Positions 42,805-52,194 of a stretch of DNA of 64,000 nt are shown in pieces. The notes under the pieces are model-generated. The model was not told the DNA's origin. It made no database searches and worked only from the letters and a program-made list of their open reading frames with translations. The position numbers were made by a program, and so were the translations under genes. The stretch comes from Gammaproteobacteria bacterium. Its GTDB lineage: Bacteria > Pseudomonadota > Gammaproteobacteria > UBA4575. Where the stretch lies: positions 186,001-250,000 of the forward strand of contig JANQOB010000002.1 of assembly GCA_028279275.1 (NCBI GenBank), given 5' to 3'. Every line of letters starts with the position of its first letter. Positions within the stretch are counted from its first letter, which is position 1.

Positions 42805-45297
42805 ATGTTTCAAAGTATTATTAGTGCATTAACTACTTTAGTTATAAAGAAGCCTGTCGTTGTTTTGGTATTTATGTTTGCATTGGTGGCAGCGTGCAGC
42901 ATTTATATTAAGCATTTAAATATTGATGCCTCACCTGATTCGCTCATGTTGGAGAGTGACCCTGATCTAAAATATTACCGTGAAATTCACCGCCACTATG
43001 GTACAGATGAATATATTATCGTTGGTTTCAAGCCTAATAGAGAGATTTTAGAAAAAGAAACGATCGATTATATAGAAGAGATTTCGAATAAATTTAAAGA
43101 AATAAATGGTGTTTCCGGCGTTACTTCGTTAAGCAATGTTCCATTACTATTGCAACTTAAAGAGGATGAAAAAACAGGTCAAACCACTTTTGCAGATTTA
43201 TTAACACCTGGGGTTGATCTTAAAAAAGCCGAAGATGAATTCACTTCCAGCCCCATTTATGTAGACAATCTTGTAAGCAAAGATCTCACAACTACAGCTA
43301 TTAAGGTGGATATCCAGAAAAATCAGCAGCTCGTTGAATTAATTGAACACAAGTATACATTGTTGGAAAAGCTTGAGTCGCTTGAGCAAAATAGCGAAGT
43401 TGATGCTGAATTAGAACTGTTGCGTGATGATATTAGTGCTGAAAGGCAATTAATTAACCAGCGTTATAAGGAAGTGCTGGAAGGTATTCGTACAATTATT
43501 TCTTCAGCAGAAGGGAAAGGTGAGTTTTATTTAGCAGGTGCTCCTCTGATCGGAAATGATATGAAAGTGTATGTCGTACAAGATATACAAACATTTGGTA
43601 TCGCAATTCTGGGTATTATGGTTATTGTTTTATTTATTTTTTTCAGAAAGCCAGCTTGGATTTTCTTAGCGTTAATCTGTGCAGTATTGAATGTGCTACT
43701 CGTTGCTGGGTTGGCCGCTTTGCTGGATTTTCAGTTAACGATCATTTCGTCTAATTTTGTTGCCTTATTAATTATATTTTCTATCACACTTTCGATTCAC
43801 GTCATTATCCGCTATCAAGAAATTCAAGCCTTAAATCCAAACGATGATGTTGAAACTGAAGTTAAAACTGCAGTTTCGCAAATTGTTACTCCATGTTCTT
43901 ATATGGTGCTTACTTCCGCTATTGCATTTTTGTCATTGGTCGTAAGCGATATAAACCCTGTCATCATTTTTGGCTACATCATGATTTTAGGACTGTTTTG
44001 TGCTTTCTTATTAACGTTTACTGTTCTACCTGCATTGATAAAGCTAATTAAACCAAAATCTCGCGAACTGGAAAAAGATAAAGCCGCTTATTTTCTTGAA
44101 AATATTCTCAAAGCAATTGTCGGTCATAAAAAACTAACATTAACGATTGTAATTGGAATGTTTGCTTTGAATATTATCGGTATTAGCCAGCTTACGGTTG
44201 AAAATCGTTTTATCGATTATTTTAAAAAATCTACAGATATCTACCAAGGGCTAGAGCTGGTTGATCAGAATTTAGGTGGGACAGTTCCATTGGAAGTTAT
44301 CCTTGAAGCTGATGCAATAGAAGAAGATGAAGACGAGTTAGAAGAGGATGATGAGTTTGGTGATTACTTATCAGAATTAGATGAAACTCAAGATGATTTC
44401 ACGGCTCAAAGTTACTGGTATAACCGTAGTGGCATCAAAAAAATCAACAAAATCCACGAGTATTTAGAGAGCTTGCCTCAAGTGGGCAAGGTTTTGTCTT
44501 TATCAAGCACTGAAGAAGTTTTTCGAACAGTAAACAAGGGTGAACCTTTGGAGGATTTCCACTTATCTTTGGTTCATTCAAAAGTCCCAGAAAATATCAA
44601 GCAAGTACTTATTTCGCCTTATGTTTCCACAGATGGAAGTCAGGCGCGAATTTTGGCACGTATAAAAGACTCAGACCATACTCTGATTCGTAACGACTTG
44701 TTAAATAAAATCAAAGAAGATTTGAATCAAGATTATGTAAAGGAAAATGAACGTGTGCGATTAACAGGAATTAGTGTTTTATATAATAACGTACTGCAAA
44801 GTTTGTTTAGATCACAGATACTGACGTTAGGTACTGTGTTTGTTGCTATATTACTCATGTTAGTGGTTTTATTTAGAAGTATTAAATTGGCAATTATAGG
44901 AACGCTACCTAATATTTTTACTGCTTTATTCATTCTAGGGGTTATGGGTGTGTTTAGAATTCCTCTAGATATCATGACCATAACAATTGCCGCTATAACG
45001 ATAGGTATAGGAGTAGATTATGCTATCCATTACATACATCGCTATAAAAAAGAATACGCAGAATCAGGTGATAACTATCAAGCTATACATAAATCCCAAA
45101 CTACTGTAGGCAAAGCGTTATATTTCACATCAATTACAATTACACTAGGATTCATAGTGCTTGTGCTGTCTAATTTTGTTCCATCCATTTACTTTGGTAT
45201 GTTAACAAGCATTGCAATGTTAGTTTCATTGTTCGCAACATTTAGCATTATTCCATTGCTTCTTTTACTTTTGTATCCACAAAAAATACATATTTAA
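42805..45297 (+). CDS. MMPL/RND-family exporter
   Basis: This 830-residue integral membrane protein has two repeats of six membrane segments, each preceded by a large outer-face loop. N-terminal part: KHLNIDASPDSLMLESDPDL (periplasmic) and later IVIGIG-type helices; C-terminal part: IGIGVDYAIHYIHRYKKEY. The layout is MMPL/sterol-sensing RND. Between residues about 510 and 535 there is a very acidic stretch (EADAIEEDEDELEEDDEFGD). It is 1 base from the next gene (TspO, ATG overlaps the stop). It may export a lipid or hydrophobic compound; the substrate is unknown. Confidence 0.9.
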   Translation: MFQSIISALTTLVIKKPVVVLVFMFALVAACSIYIKHLNIDASPDSLMLESDPDLKYYREIHRHYGTDEYIIVGFKPNREILEKETIDYIEEISNKFKEINGVSGVTSLSNVPLLLQLKEDEKTGQTTFADLLTPGVDLKKAEDEFTSSPIYVDNLVSKDLTTTAIKVDIQKNQQLVELIEHKYTLLEKLESLEQNSEVDAELELLRDDISAERQLINQRYKEVLEGIRTIISSAEGKGEFYLAGAPLIGNDMKVYVVQDIQTFGIAILGIMVIVLFIFFRKPAWIFLALICAVLNVLLVAGLAALLDFQLTIISSNFVALLIIFSITLSIHVIIRYQEIQALNPNDDVETEVKTAVSQIVTPCSYMVLTSAIAFLSLVVSDINPVIIFGYIMILGLFCAFLLTFTVLPALIKLIKPKSRELEKDKAAYFLENILKAIVGHKKLTLTIVIGMFALNIIGISQLTVENRFIDYFKKSTDIYQGLELVDQNLGGTVPLEVILEADAIEEDEDELEEDDEFGDYLSELDETQDDFTAQSYWYNRSGIKKINKIHEYLESLPQVGKVLSLSSTEEVFRTVNKGEPLEDFHLSLVHSKVPENIKQVLISPYVSTDGSQARILARIKDSDHTLIRNDLLNKIKEDLNQDYVKENERVRLTGISVLYNNVLQSLFRSQILTLGTVFVAILLMLVVLFRSIKLAIIGTLPNIFTALFILGVMGVFRIPLDIMTITIAAITIGIGVDYAIHYIHRYKKEYAESGDNYQAIHKSQTTVGKALYFTSITITLGFIVLVLSNFVPSIYFGMLTSIAMLVSLFATFSIIPLLLLLLYPQKIHI

Positions 45298-45761
45298 TGA
45301 ATTCTAAATGGCTTAGTTTAGCTTGTTGGGTTGGTATATGTTTGATGACAGGTTTTGTTGGGTCATTATTCACGACTGGTGAATGGTATGATGAGATGCA
45401 AAAGTCTGCACTTACTCCACCTAATTATGTGTTTCCTATTGTTTGGAGTGTTTTATTTGTATTAATGGGTATAGCCGCTTGGCGAGTGTGGGGGAAGCGT
45501 AAAAAAGGAGTGGGTTTTGCGCTGTCTCTATTTTTAGTGCATTTAATTTTTAACGTGCTTTGGTCTTATTTATTTTTTGGTATTCAGCGACCTGATTTAG
45601 CATTAGTAGAAGTTGTAATTCTATGGATTGTTATTTTGTTGACGATTATTGCATTTTTTAAAGTTGATAGGCTTGCAGGGTTGATTATGCTTCCTTACCT
45701 TGCTTGGGTAAGTTTGGCAATTTATTTAAATTATACATTTGTTGAATTAAATCAATTTTAG
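45297..45761 (+). CDS. tspO: TspO/MBR family protein
   Basis: This 154-residue protein of five membrane segments has the TspO signature SALTPPNYVFPIVWSVLFVLMGIAAW and the tryptophan-rich NVLWSYLFFGIQRPDLALVEV. TspO proteins bind porphyrins, sterols or other hydrophobic ligands in the membrane. The ATG shares its first base with the last base of the exporter's stop (TAATG), so translation is coupled, and the two may act together. Length is typical for bacterial members. Confidence 0.95.
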   Translation: MNSKWLSLACWVGICLMTGFVGSLFTTGEWYDEMQKSALTPPNYVFPIVWSVLFVLMGIAAWRVWGKRKKGVGFALSLFLVHLIFNVLWSYLFFGIQRPDLALVEVVILWIVILLTIIAFFKVDRLAGLIMLPYLAWVSLAIYLNYTFVELNQF

Positions 45762-45870
45762 TGAATTATGGAGATAAAAAAATAAACTGTATCTTTTTTA
45801 AATTTGAGTAATATATTAGCTTCACTAGTCATAATTTGACTATTGCCATTAGTGTCTATTCATAATCAAG

Positions 45871-46962
45871 CTAGAAGATGTCTACTTGAATATTTTTGTG
45901 TCGATCACTTCCGGTAATTTTAACTAACTCGCTGCCATCAGTATTGATGCGCCATAAGCTGAATTGTTTGTCTTCTCTGAATCTTAAACGATGAAAGTAA
46001 AGTTGTTTAGAGTCAGAGCTCCATCTTGGTAGAGTATTAGCATTTCCATCATTTAGTAATTCAAACATTTTAGCATTATTAACATCTGAGATTCGTAATG
46101 CCCGTTTGCCAAACAACCAGTACAGTGGCTGAACCTCAGTTTCATAGGCAACCCAATTTCCATCGGGTGACCAATATGGGTCATTGTCACGTAACTTATC
46201 AAAAGTTAAACGTTCCTCATTTTTACCATCGGCATCAGCAATAAAGATTTCTAAATGACTAAGTTCTCTCCCGTTATATGATTCTGGAAGTGCACTAAAT
46301 ACAATTTTAGAGCCATCAGGTGACCAAGATGGATCTAGATAGATGCTTTCGCGTTGCGAGATTCGCTGCGGATTTTTCCCATTCAGATCAGTAATATAGA
46401 GATGCCAGCGACCTTTTCGATTGGATGCTGCCATAATAATTTTAGAACCGTCTGGTGACCAATTGGCAAAACCTTGTTCTGCCCATTCAAAACTGCCGCG
46501 AGGGATGAGTTCTTGGAGACTTTGATCATTTAAATTGAGTTGCCATAATGAAAACTGGTCATATGCACTTTCTTTTTCGCCTATAGGTACACGATAAAAT
46601 AAAACTTTGGCTCTATCTGGCGAAACTCTTGGCCAAAAACTTTCATAATTATCATCTGTAGTAAGTTGGACTGAGTTTTTTCCATCTAAATCAGATAACC
46701 ATATTTCAAGATTACCTGTGCGATTAGAGGAAAATATCAATTTAGAATGAGTAGTAGCCGTTTTAATAACTTCTTTTGCTTTCTTTATATTACGCTCTTT
46801 GTTGGGCTTTGCTTCTCGAGTTTCTTCAAGGGAAGGGCGATCTTTTGTATGAATTTTTTTTCGTGTAGCTTCTTTTTTAATAGGGGTTAAGCCACATCCA
46901 TTAAGAATAAAGATTGAGATTAAAGCAGCAATAAAGATATAAGGTAAGTTATTTTTATTCAT
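45871..46962 (-). CDS. TolB-like beta-propeller lipoprotein (PD40 repeats)
   Basis: This 363-residue lipoprotein has a lipobox IFILNGC (Cys23), a lysine/arginine-rich linker, then about six WD40-like PD40 repeats: SPDRAKVLFY, SPDGSKIIMA, SPDGSKIVFSA, SPDGNWVAYE, and a final GSELVKITG-type. The fold is that of TolB and dipeptidyl-peptidase propellers. The lipid anchor would put it on the periplasmic face of one membrane. It converges on TspO. It has no TolB N-terminal domain, so I do not call it TolB. Confidence 0.88.
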   Translation of the reverse strand: MNKNNLPYIFIAALISIFILNGCGLTPIKKEATRKKIHTKDRPSLEETREAKPNKERNIKKAKEVIKTATTHSKLIFSSNRTGNLEIWLSDLDGKNSVQLTTDDNYESFWPRVSPDRAKVLFYRVPIGEKESAYDQFSLWQLNLNDQSLQELIPRGSFEWAEQGFANWSPDGSKIIMAASNRKGRWHLYITDLNGKNPQRISQRESIYLDPSWSPDGSKIVFSALPESYNGRELSHLEIFIADADGKNEERLTFDKLRDNDPYWSPDGNWVAYETEVQPLYWLFGKRALRISDVNNAKMFELLNDGNANTLPRWSSDSKQLYFHRLRFREDKQFSLWRINTDGSELVKITGSDRHKNIQVDIF

Positions 46963-46981
46963 GTTTTCCGTTATTGTCTAA

Positions 46982-47887
46982 TTAAATACTATCATGCTGG
47001 GCTTGGTCACATAAATGTGCATGGTCGCCCGACTCGATTTGAATAGTTGAGTGAATAATACCAAACTTATCACGCAGCTCATCGCTTAGTTGATGTACAA
47101 AGTGATCGTCAAGTTTGTGCGAATCACGAACAAGATGAGTTGTCAAAGCCACTTGAGTTGTGCTCATAGCCCAAATATGTAAATCATGGACAGTTATTAC
47201 GCCATCTTGCTCTAAAATAAACTTTCTTACTTCGTCAATATCGATATCTTTAGGCACGCCATCCATAGCCAAATTAAATGAATCTCTAAATACACCCCAA
47301 GAGCTAATCATTATCACGATTACAATAATCAAGCTTACAGCAGGATCTATCCAGAATAGACTTGTAAAAAAGATTACGATTCCGCCAAATACAACACCGA
47401 GGGAAACACCTGCATCTGCTGCCATGTGAATAAAGGCAGCTTTAATATTCAAATCTTCTCTTTGGCTTGTAAGAAATAATAAAGCGGTTGCTGTGTTTAT
47501 TATAACTCCGATGGCTGCAACAACAATGATAGTCATTGAATTTACTACTGCAGGGGTAGTAAAACGCCCCAATGCCTCCCAGGCCAAAATACTCATAGTC
47601 ATAAGCAAAATTAGACTGCTTACGAATGCTGCCAATATGGTTCCCCTGCGTAAGCCATATGTTTTTGTACGAGTGGGTTTGCGTTGAGCGAGGTAAGTGG
47701 CGCCCCAAGCTAGTAATAAAGCAAGCACATCGCCGAGGTTATGACCGGCATCTGCAAGAAGTGCCAATGAATTTGATAAAAATCCAAATGTAGCCTCAAC
47801 AACCACAAAAATTACATTTAGAGCAGTGCCGACTGCAAAGGCTAGGGTATAGTTTTTTGGTGGAGGATGACGGTGTGAGTGTTCCAT
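46982..47887 (-). CDS. CDF-family metal cation efflux transporter
   Basis: This 301-residue protein has six membrane segments. The zinc-site pattern appears in both halves: LLADAGHNLGDVLALLL and HMAADAGVSLGVVFGG. A histidine-rich N-terminus (HSHRHPPP) and a C-terminal ferredoxin-like domain (VHDLHIWAMSTTQVALTTHL) with a final HDSI are typical of ZitB/CzcD proteins, which export zinc or related ions in exchange for protons. The gene is in the same direction as the PD40 lipoprotein and the ceramidase-like gene. Confidence 0.94.
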   Translation of the reverse strand: MEHSHRHPPPKNYTLAFAVGTALNVIFVVVEATFGFLSNSLALLADAGHNLGDVLALLLAWGATYLAQRKPTRTKTYGLRRGTILAAFVSSLILLMTMSILAWEALGRFTTPAVVNSMTIIVVAAIGVIINTATALLFLTSQREDLNIKAAFIHMAADAGVSLGVVFGGIVIFFTSLFWIDPAVSLIIVIVIMISSWGVFRDSFNLAMDGVPKDIDIDEVRKFILEQDGVITVHDLHIWAMSTTQVALTTHLVRDSHKLDDHFVHQLSDELRDKFGIIHSTIQIESGDHAHLCDQAQHDSI

Positions 47888-47912
47888 GCTTATATATTAT
47901 ATTAATATTCGT

Positions 47913-48656
47913 TTAGGTTATCCTGCGCTTTAATAATATATAAAAGAAAAAAGTTGCGATTGCAGCAAGCAAATGTTTGATTGTATGCCCACTTAAGGCA
48001 TGCCCTAACCATTCATAAATCTGTACGTCAAAATGCTCTGCTATTTTTGAAAGCATGTAAAAAAGGAAGGCGTAAAGTAGATATTTAGTTTGTAAATGCG
48101 TGGGTTTATAAATGAAAATGATAATCAGTAATAATGCCATCGAAACAAACTGTACCCACGCATAAATTCTTAAGTCATCCGTGTAATGCCAAAATAAAAC
48201 TGAAATAATTCCTACTAAACACATCGGTAGCAGCAACCATTTCTCAAGGTTGTTGTTAATATAATCTGAAATTGTAATGACAAATAAGGCCATAAAACCT
48301 ATAGCCATAGGTAAACGATCCCATGTTAGTGTCTTATTTTCAGGGTTGAAATGATAATAGGTTGAACCAAATGCAACAAAAAAAATAGATATGAACAAGA
48401 ACAGCCAGCTCCAGGAATAATTTATGCCCCAGTTTTGACAGATTGTATAGAGACCTAAAATTCCTACAAAAAGAAATGGTAGGCTAGAAACAATATCAAA
48501 AAAATTATTGATACCGAAAACAGTTCGATTATCTGCAAAATCATGATAGGCAAGATCTTGAGAAATTGGCTCAAGAAAAAATAAACTAACAAAAGAGATA
48601 ATGACTAAACAAGCAATCAAAGAATCTTGCCAACTAATGGGCCATCGAGCATTCAT
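47913..48656 (-). CDS. Alkaline ceramidase-like membrane hydrolase (CREST family)
   Basis: This 247-residue protein has about seven membrane segments and the CREST pattern: NNFFDIVSSLPFLFVGI, STYYHFNPENKTLTWDRLPM and AEHFDVQIYEWLGHALSGHTIKHLLAA, with the conserved His and Asp residues of alkaline ceramidase. Such enzymes cleave amide bonds of ceramides or related lipids. Ceramides are rare in gammaproteobacteria, so the natural substrate may be another amide lipid. It lies between the CDF and DUF924 genes, in the same direction. Confidence 0.87.
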   Translation of the reverse strand: MNARWPISWQDSLIACLVIISFVSLFFLEPISQDLAYHDFADNRTVFGINNFFDIVSSLPFLFVGILGLYTICQNWGINYSWSWLFLFISIFFVAFGSTYYHFNPENKTLTWDRLPMAIGFMALFVITISDYINNNLEKWLLLPMCLVGIISVLFWHYTDDLRIYAWVQFVSMALLLIIIFIYKPTHLQTKYLLYAFLFYMLSKIAEHFDVQIYEWLGHALSGHTIKHLLAAIATFFFYILLKRRIT

Positions 48657-48659
48657 TTG

Positions 48660-49226
48660 TTATCCCATAAATGCCTGAGGAGATTTTAAGTATTCTAATT
48701 CTTCGGTAGTGCTCGTTCGATTTAATATCAAATTTCTATGCGGAAATCGGCCAAATTTCTTAATGATATCTCTATGGTGCTTTGCAAAACGTAGATTATT
48801 TTCTAATCCTTTTTTTGAAAATAATTCAACGGATAGGTTTTGATCTTCAATGTTTTCACTATGCATAAGCGGCATATAAAGAAAAGGTAGGCGCGTTGAA
48901 TCAAGAACTTCGTCAAAACTTTTAGAAATTGCTAAATGTGAAATTTGTATTGCATCAGCTTCAGTTGAAAAGCTTTTAGCATTACCTCGAAACATATTTA
49001 AGGGGAATTGATCTAGTACTATTACTAATGCAAGACAACCATTGGCAGATTTTTCCCAGTCTGATAATTGTTTTTCCTTAGCGAATTTCCATAATCTATG
49101 AAATTTATTACGAATTTCAGTATCAAACTCAGGTGTAGATTTAAACCATAGCTTTTTAACAGGCTTACTAAACCAAAAATCTAAAACTGAAATATATGAT
49201 ACAACTTCATTATTCTGATCGGACAT
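48660..49226 (-). CDS. DUF924 family protein
   Basis: This 188-residue soluble protein shows the DUF924 pattern: VLDFWFSKPVKKLWFKSTPEFD, GCLALVIVLDQFPLNMFRG and FLYMPLMHSENIEDQNLSV and, near the end, GRFPHRNLIL. It is a helical, TPR-like fold. Its function is not established. It is 3 bases from the ceramidase-like gene, and its start is 8 bases from the CBS gene end, so it is part of a run of minus-strand genes. Confidence 0.9.
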   Translation of the reverse strand: MSDQNNEVVSYISVLDFWFSKPVKKLWFKSTPEFDTEIRNKFHRLWKFAKEKQLSDWEKSANGCLALVIVLDQFPLNMFRGNAKSFSTEADAIQISHLAISKSFDEVLDSTRLPFLYMPLMHSENIEDQNLSVELFSKKGLENNLRFAKHHRDIIKKFGRFPHRNLILNRTSTTEELEYLKSPQAFMG

Positions 49227-49234
49227 CTATATGT

Positions 49235-49663
49235 TTAGCCATTTATATAATGCTCAAGTTGTTCAATAATATATTTCTGTTCAGATATAATAGTTTTTAC
49301 TAAATCGCCTATAGATATAATGCCTATAACCTTACTGTCTTCAACAACCGGTAAGTGACGTACACGCTTTTCTGTGATCAAAGCCATTGCTTCTTCAACA
49401 GTTTGATCAGGTTTTGTACACAGTACGTTTTTAGTCATTATATCTTTTACAGCTGTGTCTGGTGATGACTTCCCTTCAAGTATTACTTTTCTAGAGTAGT
49501 CTCGTTCTGTAATAATTCCGAGCAGCCTACCGTTTTCCATTACCATCAAAGACCCAATGTGATGATCAGCCATGAGTTTAATTGCATCATAAACTGTCTT
49601 TTCAGGGCTTATTGTTAAAATTTCATTACCTTTATATTCTAAAAGTTGTTTAATAGTTTTCAT
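49235..49663 (-). CDS. Two-CBS-domain protein
   Basis: This 142-residue protein consists of two CBS motifs: SPEKTVYDAIKLMADHHIGS with MENGRLLGIITERDYSRKVI, and MTKNVLCTKPDQTVEEAMAL with RHLPVVEDSKVIGIISIGDL. CBS pairs bind adenine nucleotides and act as sensors of energy state. The target is unknown. It is divergent from nothing; the gene is in the same direction as its neighbours. The ATG (at 49663) has AAGGAGT-type sequence upstream. Confidence 0.93.
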   Translation of the reverse strand: MKTIKQLLEYKGNEILTISPEKTVYDAIKLMADHHIGSLMVMENGRLLGIITERDYSRKVILEGKSSPDTAVKDIMTKNVLCTKPDQTVEEAMALITEKRVRHLPVVEDSKVIGIISIGDLVKTIISEQKYIIEQLEHYING

Positions 49664-49736
49664 AATTACTAAACTCCTTTAGTTTCTTTATAGTTAAAAT
49701 TAGTTACCATTACGAGAATCAAGTGACATATATAGT

Positions 49737-50498
49737 TTATAGAAAGTGGTTATGCAGGAATAGATTTACCGCATCCCAATAGTCATTATGGTCATCAAAT
49801 TGTTCCCATAATGCTTTAGAGCCGTGATTTCCTTCTGTCTTGGGTATAAATAATGATTTTTTATTCGATTGGATAGCTCCATAGATGCCTATCCAATTAT
49901 TCTTTTCATTGCGTGCAGAGGTAATGAATACCGGCACATTTATTTTCGTTGCAGAATCTTGTATCCAGGTTTTGGGCTTGCCTTGCTTGCTAAAGTATTC
50001 GCCTGGAGCAAATGCTAAAACACCATTAACCAGTTCAGGATACTTTCCTGCAACATGTAAAACTAATGAGGCAGAATATGAGCTTCCCCAAAGAAGAACT
50101 TTGTTCTTTGGTAATTGCGAACGAATAAAATGTAGTGCAGCAATTATGTCGGGTAATGAGTCTACATATCTTGTAGGTAAATTAGATGCTTTAGCTCGTT
50201 TCGCAGTTAGATTTTGCACGCTATTAATTTTCCCACCAGAACGTAAGTCTACTGCAATGCAATTAAAGCCAAGTTCGTTCAATTTAGGCGCGATATCAAT
50301 GTACTCGCCACGACTCCAACCGGCTTGATGAAATAAGAGAATAATAGGTGTGCTTGGTTCTAAGCTGATGATATATGTGTCAGCAACTACCAAGAGACCA
50401 TCTTCAGAATTGAAGGATATTGTGTCAGTAGAGGCGAATAAGTCCGATGAAATGATTAGGAGGACTGAGAAAAGTATAAGGTTACTAATTTTTTTCAT
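49737..50498 (-). CDS. Secreted alpha/beta hydrolase
   Basis: This 253-residue protein has a signal peptide (ILFSVLLIISSDLFAS) and an alpha/beta hydrolase fold. The nucleophile serine is in LLWGSSYSASLVLHV (G-x-S-x-S, where G is usual at the last place). ILLFHQAGWSRGEYIDIAP resembles the oxyanion region, and the histidine is in TEGNHGSKALW. It resembles dienelactone or acyl hydrolases. The product would be periplasmic. The substrate is unknown. It overlaps the acyltransferase gene upstream by 4 bases, so the two are coupled. Confidence 0.87.
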   Translation of the reverse strand: MKKISNLILFSVLLIISSDLFASTDTISFNSEDGLLVVADTYIISLEPSTPIILLFHQAGWSRGEYIDIAPKLNELGFNCIAVDLRSGGKINSVQNLTAKRAKASNLPTRYVDSLPDIIAALHFIRSQLPKNKVLLWGSSYSASLVLHVAGKYPELVNGVLAFAPGEYFSKQGKPKTWIQDSATKINVPVFITSARNEKNNWIGIYGAIQSNKKSLFIPKTEGNHGSKALWEQFDDHNDYWDAVNLFLHNHFL

Positions 50499-51874
50499 GT
50501 ATTTATTGTGTCTTCAAGTTTTGGCAGTCTTTTTACGATACGAATTAATCTAGCAAGCTCAATTTCAATATCTTTACGTTTAGTTTCCAAATATTCTCTA
50601 AGTTGTTTTTTTCGCATAAATAAAAAGAAGATTTTTATATTATCGATAATAATATGGTATTCCTTGCGTAGTTTTAGCGCAAAAGGTGCACTTATGATGA
50701 TGCTTGCTGAGTATATTAATGATGACGTTATTCCGAAATATTTATATATTACATAAGTTTGAACTGACCAAAATAATAGAAAAAAGAATAATCCAAAAGA
50801 AACGCTTGCCGTATCATACTGATCAGGCCCTTTTGCGATTTTGCGTGTTACATCGCGGGTAAGCTGATAAGGAATAAAATTATTAATGATTCCCCAGATA
50901 GCGAAGGGTAGTCCAATTAATAAAATTAAGATTATGCGCATAATATTAATTGTTACGAGAACGGGCTTATAATTAATAGTTAAGTGATAATCTCGTATAC
51001 CACAACAATTACACAGACGCTCAAATCCGCGTAGTTGACTTACAATAGAGCGTACTTTATCAGGCTCATATATTCTAAGTAGTCTTTGCGCCTCAATGAT
51101 TCTTTGTAATGCATTAAAGCGATCCTTTAAATGACCTTTCCTATATTTTCCACGTCTAAGTGCAAAAAACTTTTCTAAACGCGTAATTAGATAAATATCT
51201 TCCCACGAGTCGGCATTGAGAGTAACTTTGGCAAGCGCATGTTTTATTCGATCTGTAATCAACTCTACAGCTTCAAATGATTCAACATTAATGGTGGTGT
51301 TTAAATCAATTTTTGTTCCATATTGAATGAGCACATCGCTACGGAATTTACCTTTCCGAGAAAAGGTCAGGCCAACGGGTATGACGACGGGTGCTTTTTT
51401 ATTTGTCTGTAAAGCACCTAATGCAATTCGTGCGGCTCCCGTTTTGAGTTTATTAATATGCGGATCAGAATGACTTTGTCCTTCTGGAAATATAATTATG
51501 GTTTTATTATTTGCAAGAGCTTCATAACATTTGACAAATGAATCCTCATTTTGAGAGGTATTTGTTCCTGGATCATTACGACGATAAATAGGTATTGCAT
51601 TAATTGAATTTAAAATTGGTTTTAAGAAAGGGTTGAAGAATAAACCGCTTCTTGCAAGTGGCATAAGTTGTCTGTGAGTGGATGCTTGGAGAATAACAAC
51701 ATCAACTAAGGCATTCACATGATTTGCACACAGTAATAAACCATCATTTTCAGGAATGTTTTCTAGGCCTGTAACCTCAAATTTGCGATAGAAAACACGT
51801 ACGACAAGTTTGCAAAAACGCATCCATACTTTTAAAAAGCCTGTCTTTGGAACAGATTTCTGTTGTTTGGTCAT
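50495..51874 (-). CDS. PlsC-like lysophospholipid/glycerol-phosphate acyltransferase
   Basis: This 459-residue protein has an N-terminal membrane-anchored acyltransferase domain: LLLCANHVNALVDVVIL (His then Asp, with the five-residue gap of the Gpt2-like branch), IIIFPEGQSHSDPHINKLKTGAARIALGA (EG and H motifs). The second half holds several membrane segments and a long basic C-terminus. It would transfer an acyl chain to glycerol phosphate or a lysolipid. Together with the hydrolase, whose start overlaps its stop, it may remodel membrane lipids. Confidence 0.9.
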   Translation of the reverse strand: MTKQQKSVPKTGFLKVWMRFCKLVVRVFYRKFEVTGLENIPENDGLLLCANHVNALVDVVILQASTHRQLMPLARSGLFFNPFLKPILNSINAIPIYRRNDPGTNTSQNEDSFVKCYEALANNKTIIIFPEGQSHSDPHINKLKTGAARIALGALQTNKKAPVVIPVGLTFSRKGKFRSDVLIQYGTKIDLNTTINVESFEAVELITDRIKHALAKVTLNADSWEDIYLITRLEKFFALRRGKYRKGHLKDRFNALQRIIEAQRLLRIYEPDKVRSIVSQLRGFERLCNCCGIRDYHLTINYKPVLVTINIMRIILILLIGLPFAIWGIINNFIPYQLTRDVTRKIAKGPDQYDTASVSFGLFFFLLFWSVQTYVIYKYFGITSSLIYSASIIISAPFALKLRKEYHIIIDNIKIFFLFMRKKQLREYLETKRKDIEIELARLIRIVKRLPKLEDTINT

Positions 51875-51914
51875 ACTAATCCTAGTGGTTAGTATTGATA
51901 TAAATAGTAATGAA

Positions 51915-52175
51915 TTACTGTAACAACGGATGATCTTTCGGAAGTTGTTTAGAAACCCATATTGCGAGCTTATGCTTCATTGCAGGTAGGTTCAATTGGT
52001 CTTTTGCTAACGGTTGTATAAGTTTGTCATGAACAAGTAATCTGTATAAGTACTCAATCTTTTCATTCGCAGAATCGGTCGCTTCAAATTTAACAACTCC
52101 ACGTTTTTCAGCATAAATCATTCCAACACGTATAGCTTTTTTTACTAACTCTGATTCATTTTTTAGTTTTTTCAT
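51915..52175 (-). CDS. Small soluble protein, DUF5062-like
   Basis: This 86-residue helical protein has KKLKNESELVKKAIRVGMIYAEKRGV and a second half with YLYRLLVHDKLIQPLAKDQ and MKHKLAIWVSKQLPKDHPLL. I think it is of the DUF5062 type, but I am not sure. Function unknown. It lies 19 bases after MfnB in the same direction and may be part of that transcript. No signal peptide or membrane segment is present. Confidence 0.75.
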   Translation of the reverse strand: MKKLKNESELVKKAIRVGMIYAEKRGVVKFEATDSANEKIEYLYRLLVHDKLIQPLAKDQLNLPAMKHKLAIWVSKQLPKDHPLLQ

Positions 52176-52194
52176 TGAGCTTTATAAACAAAAT

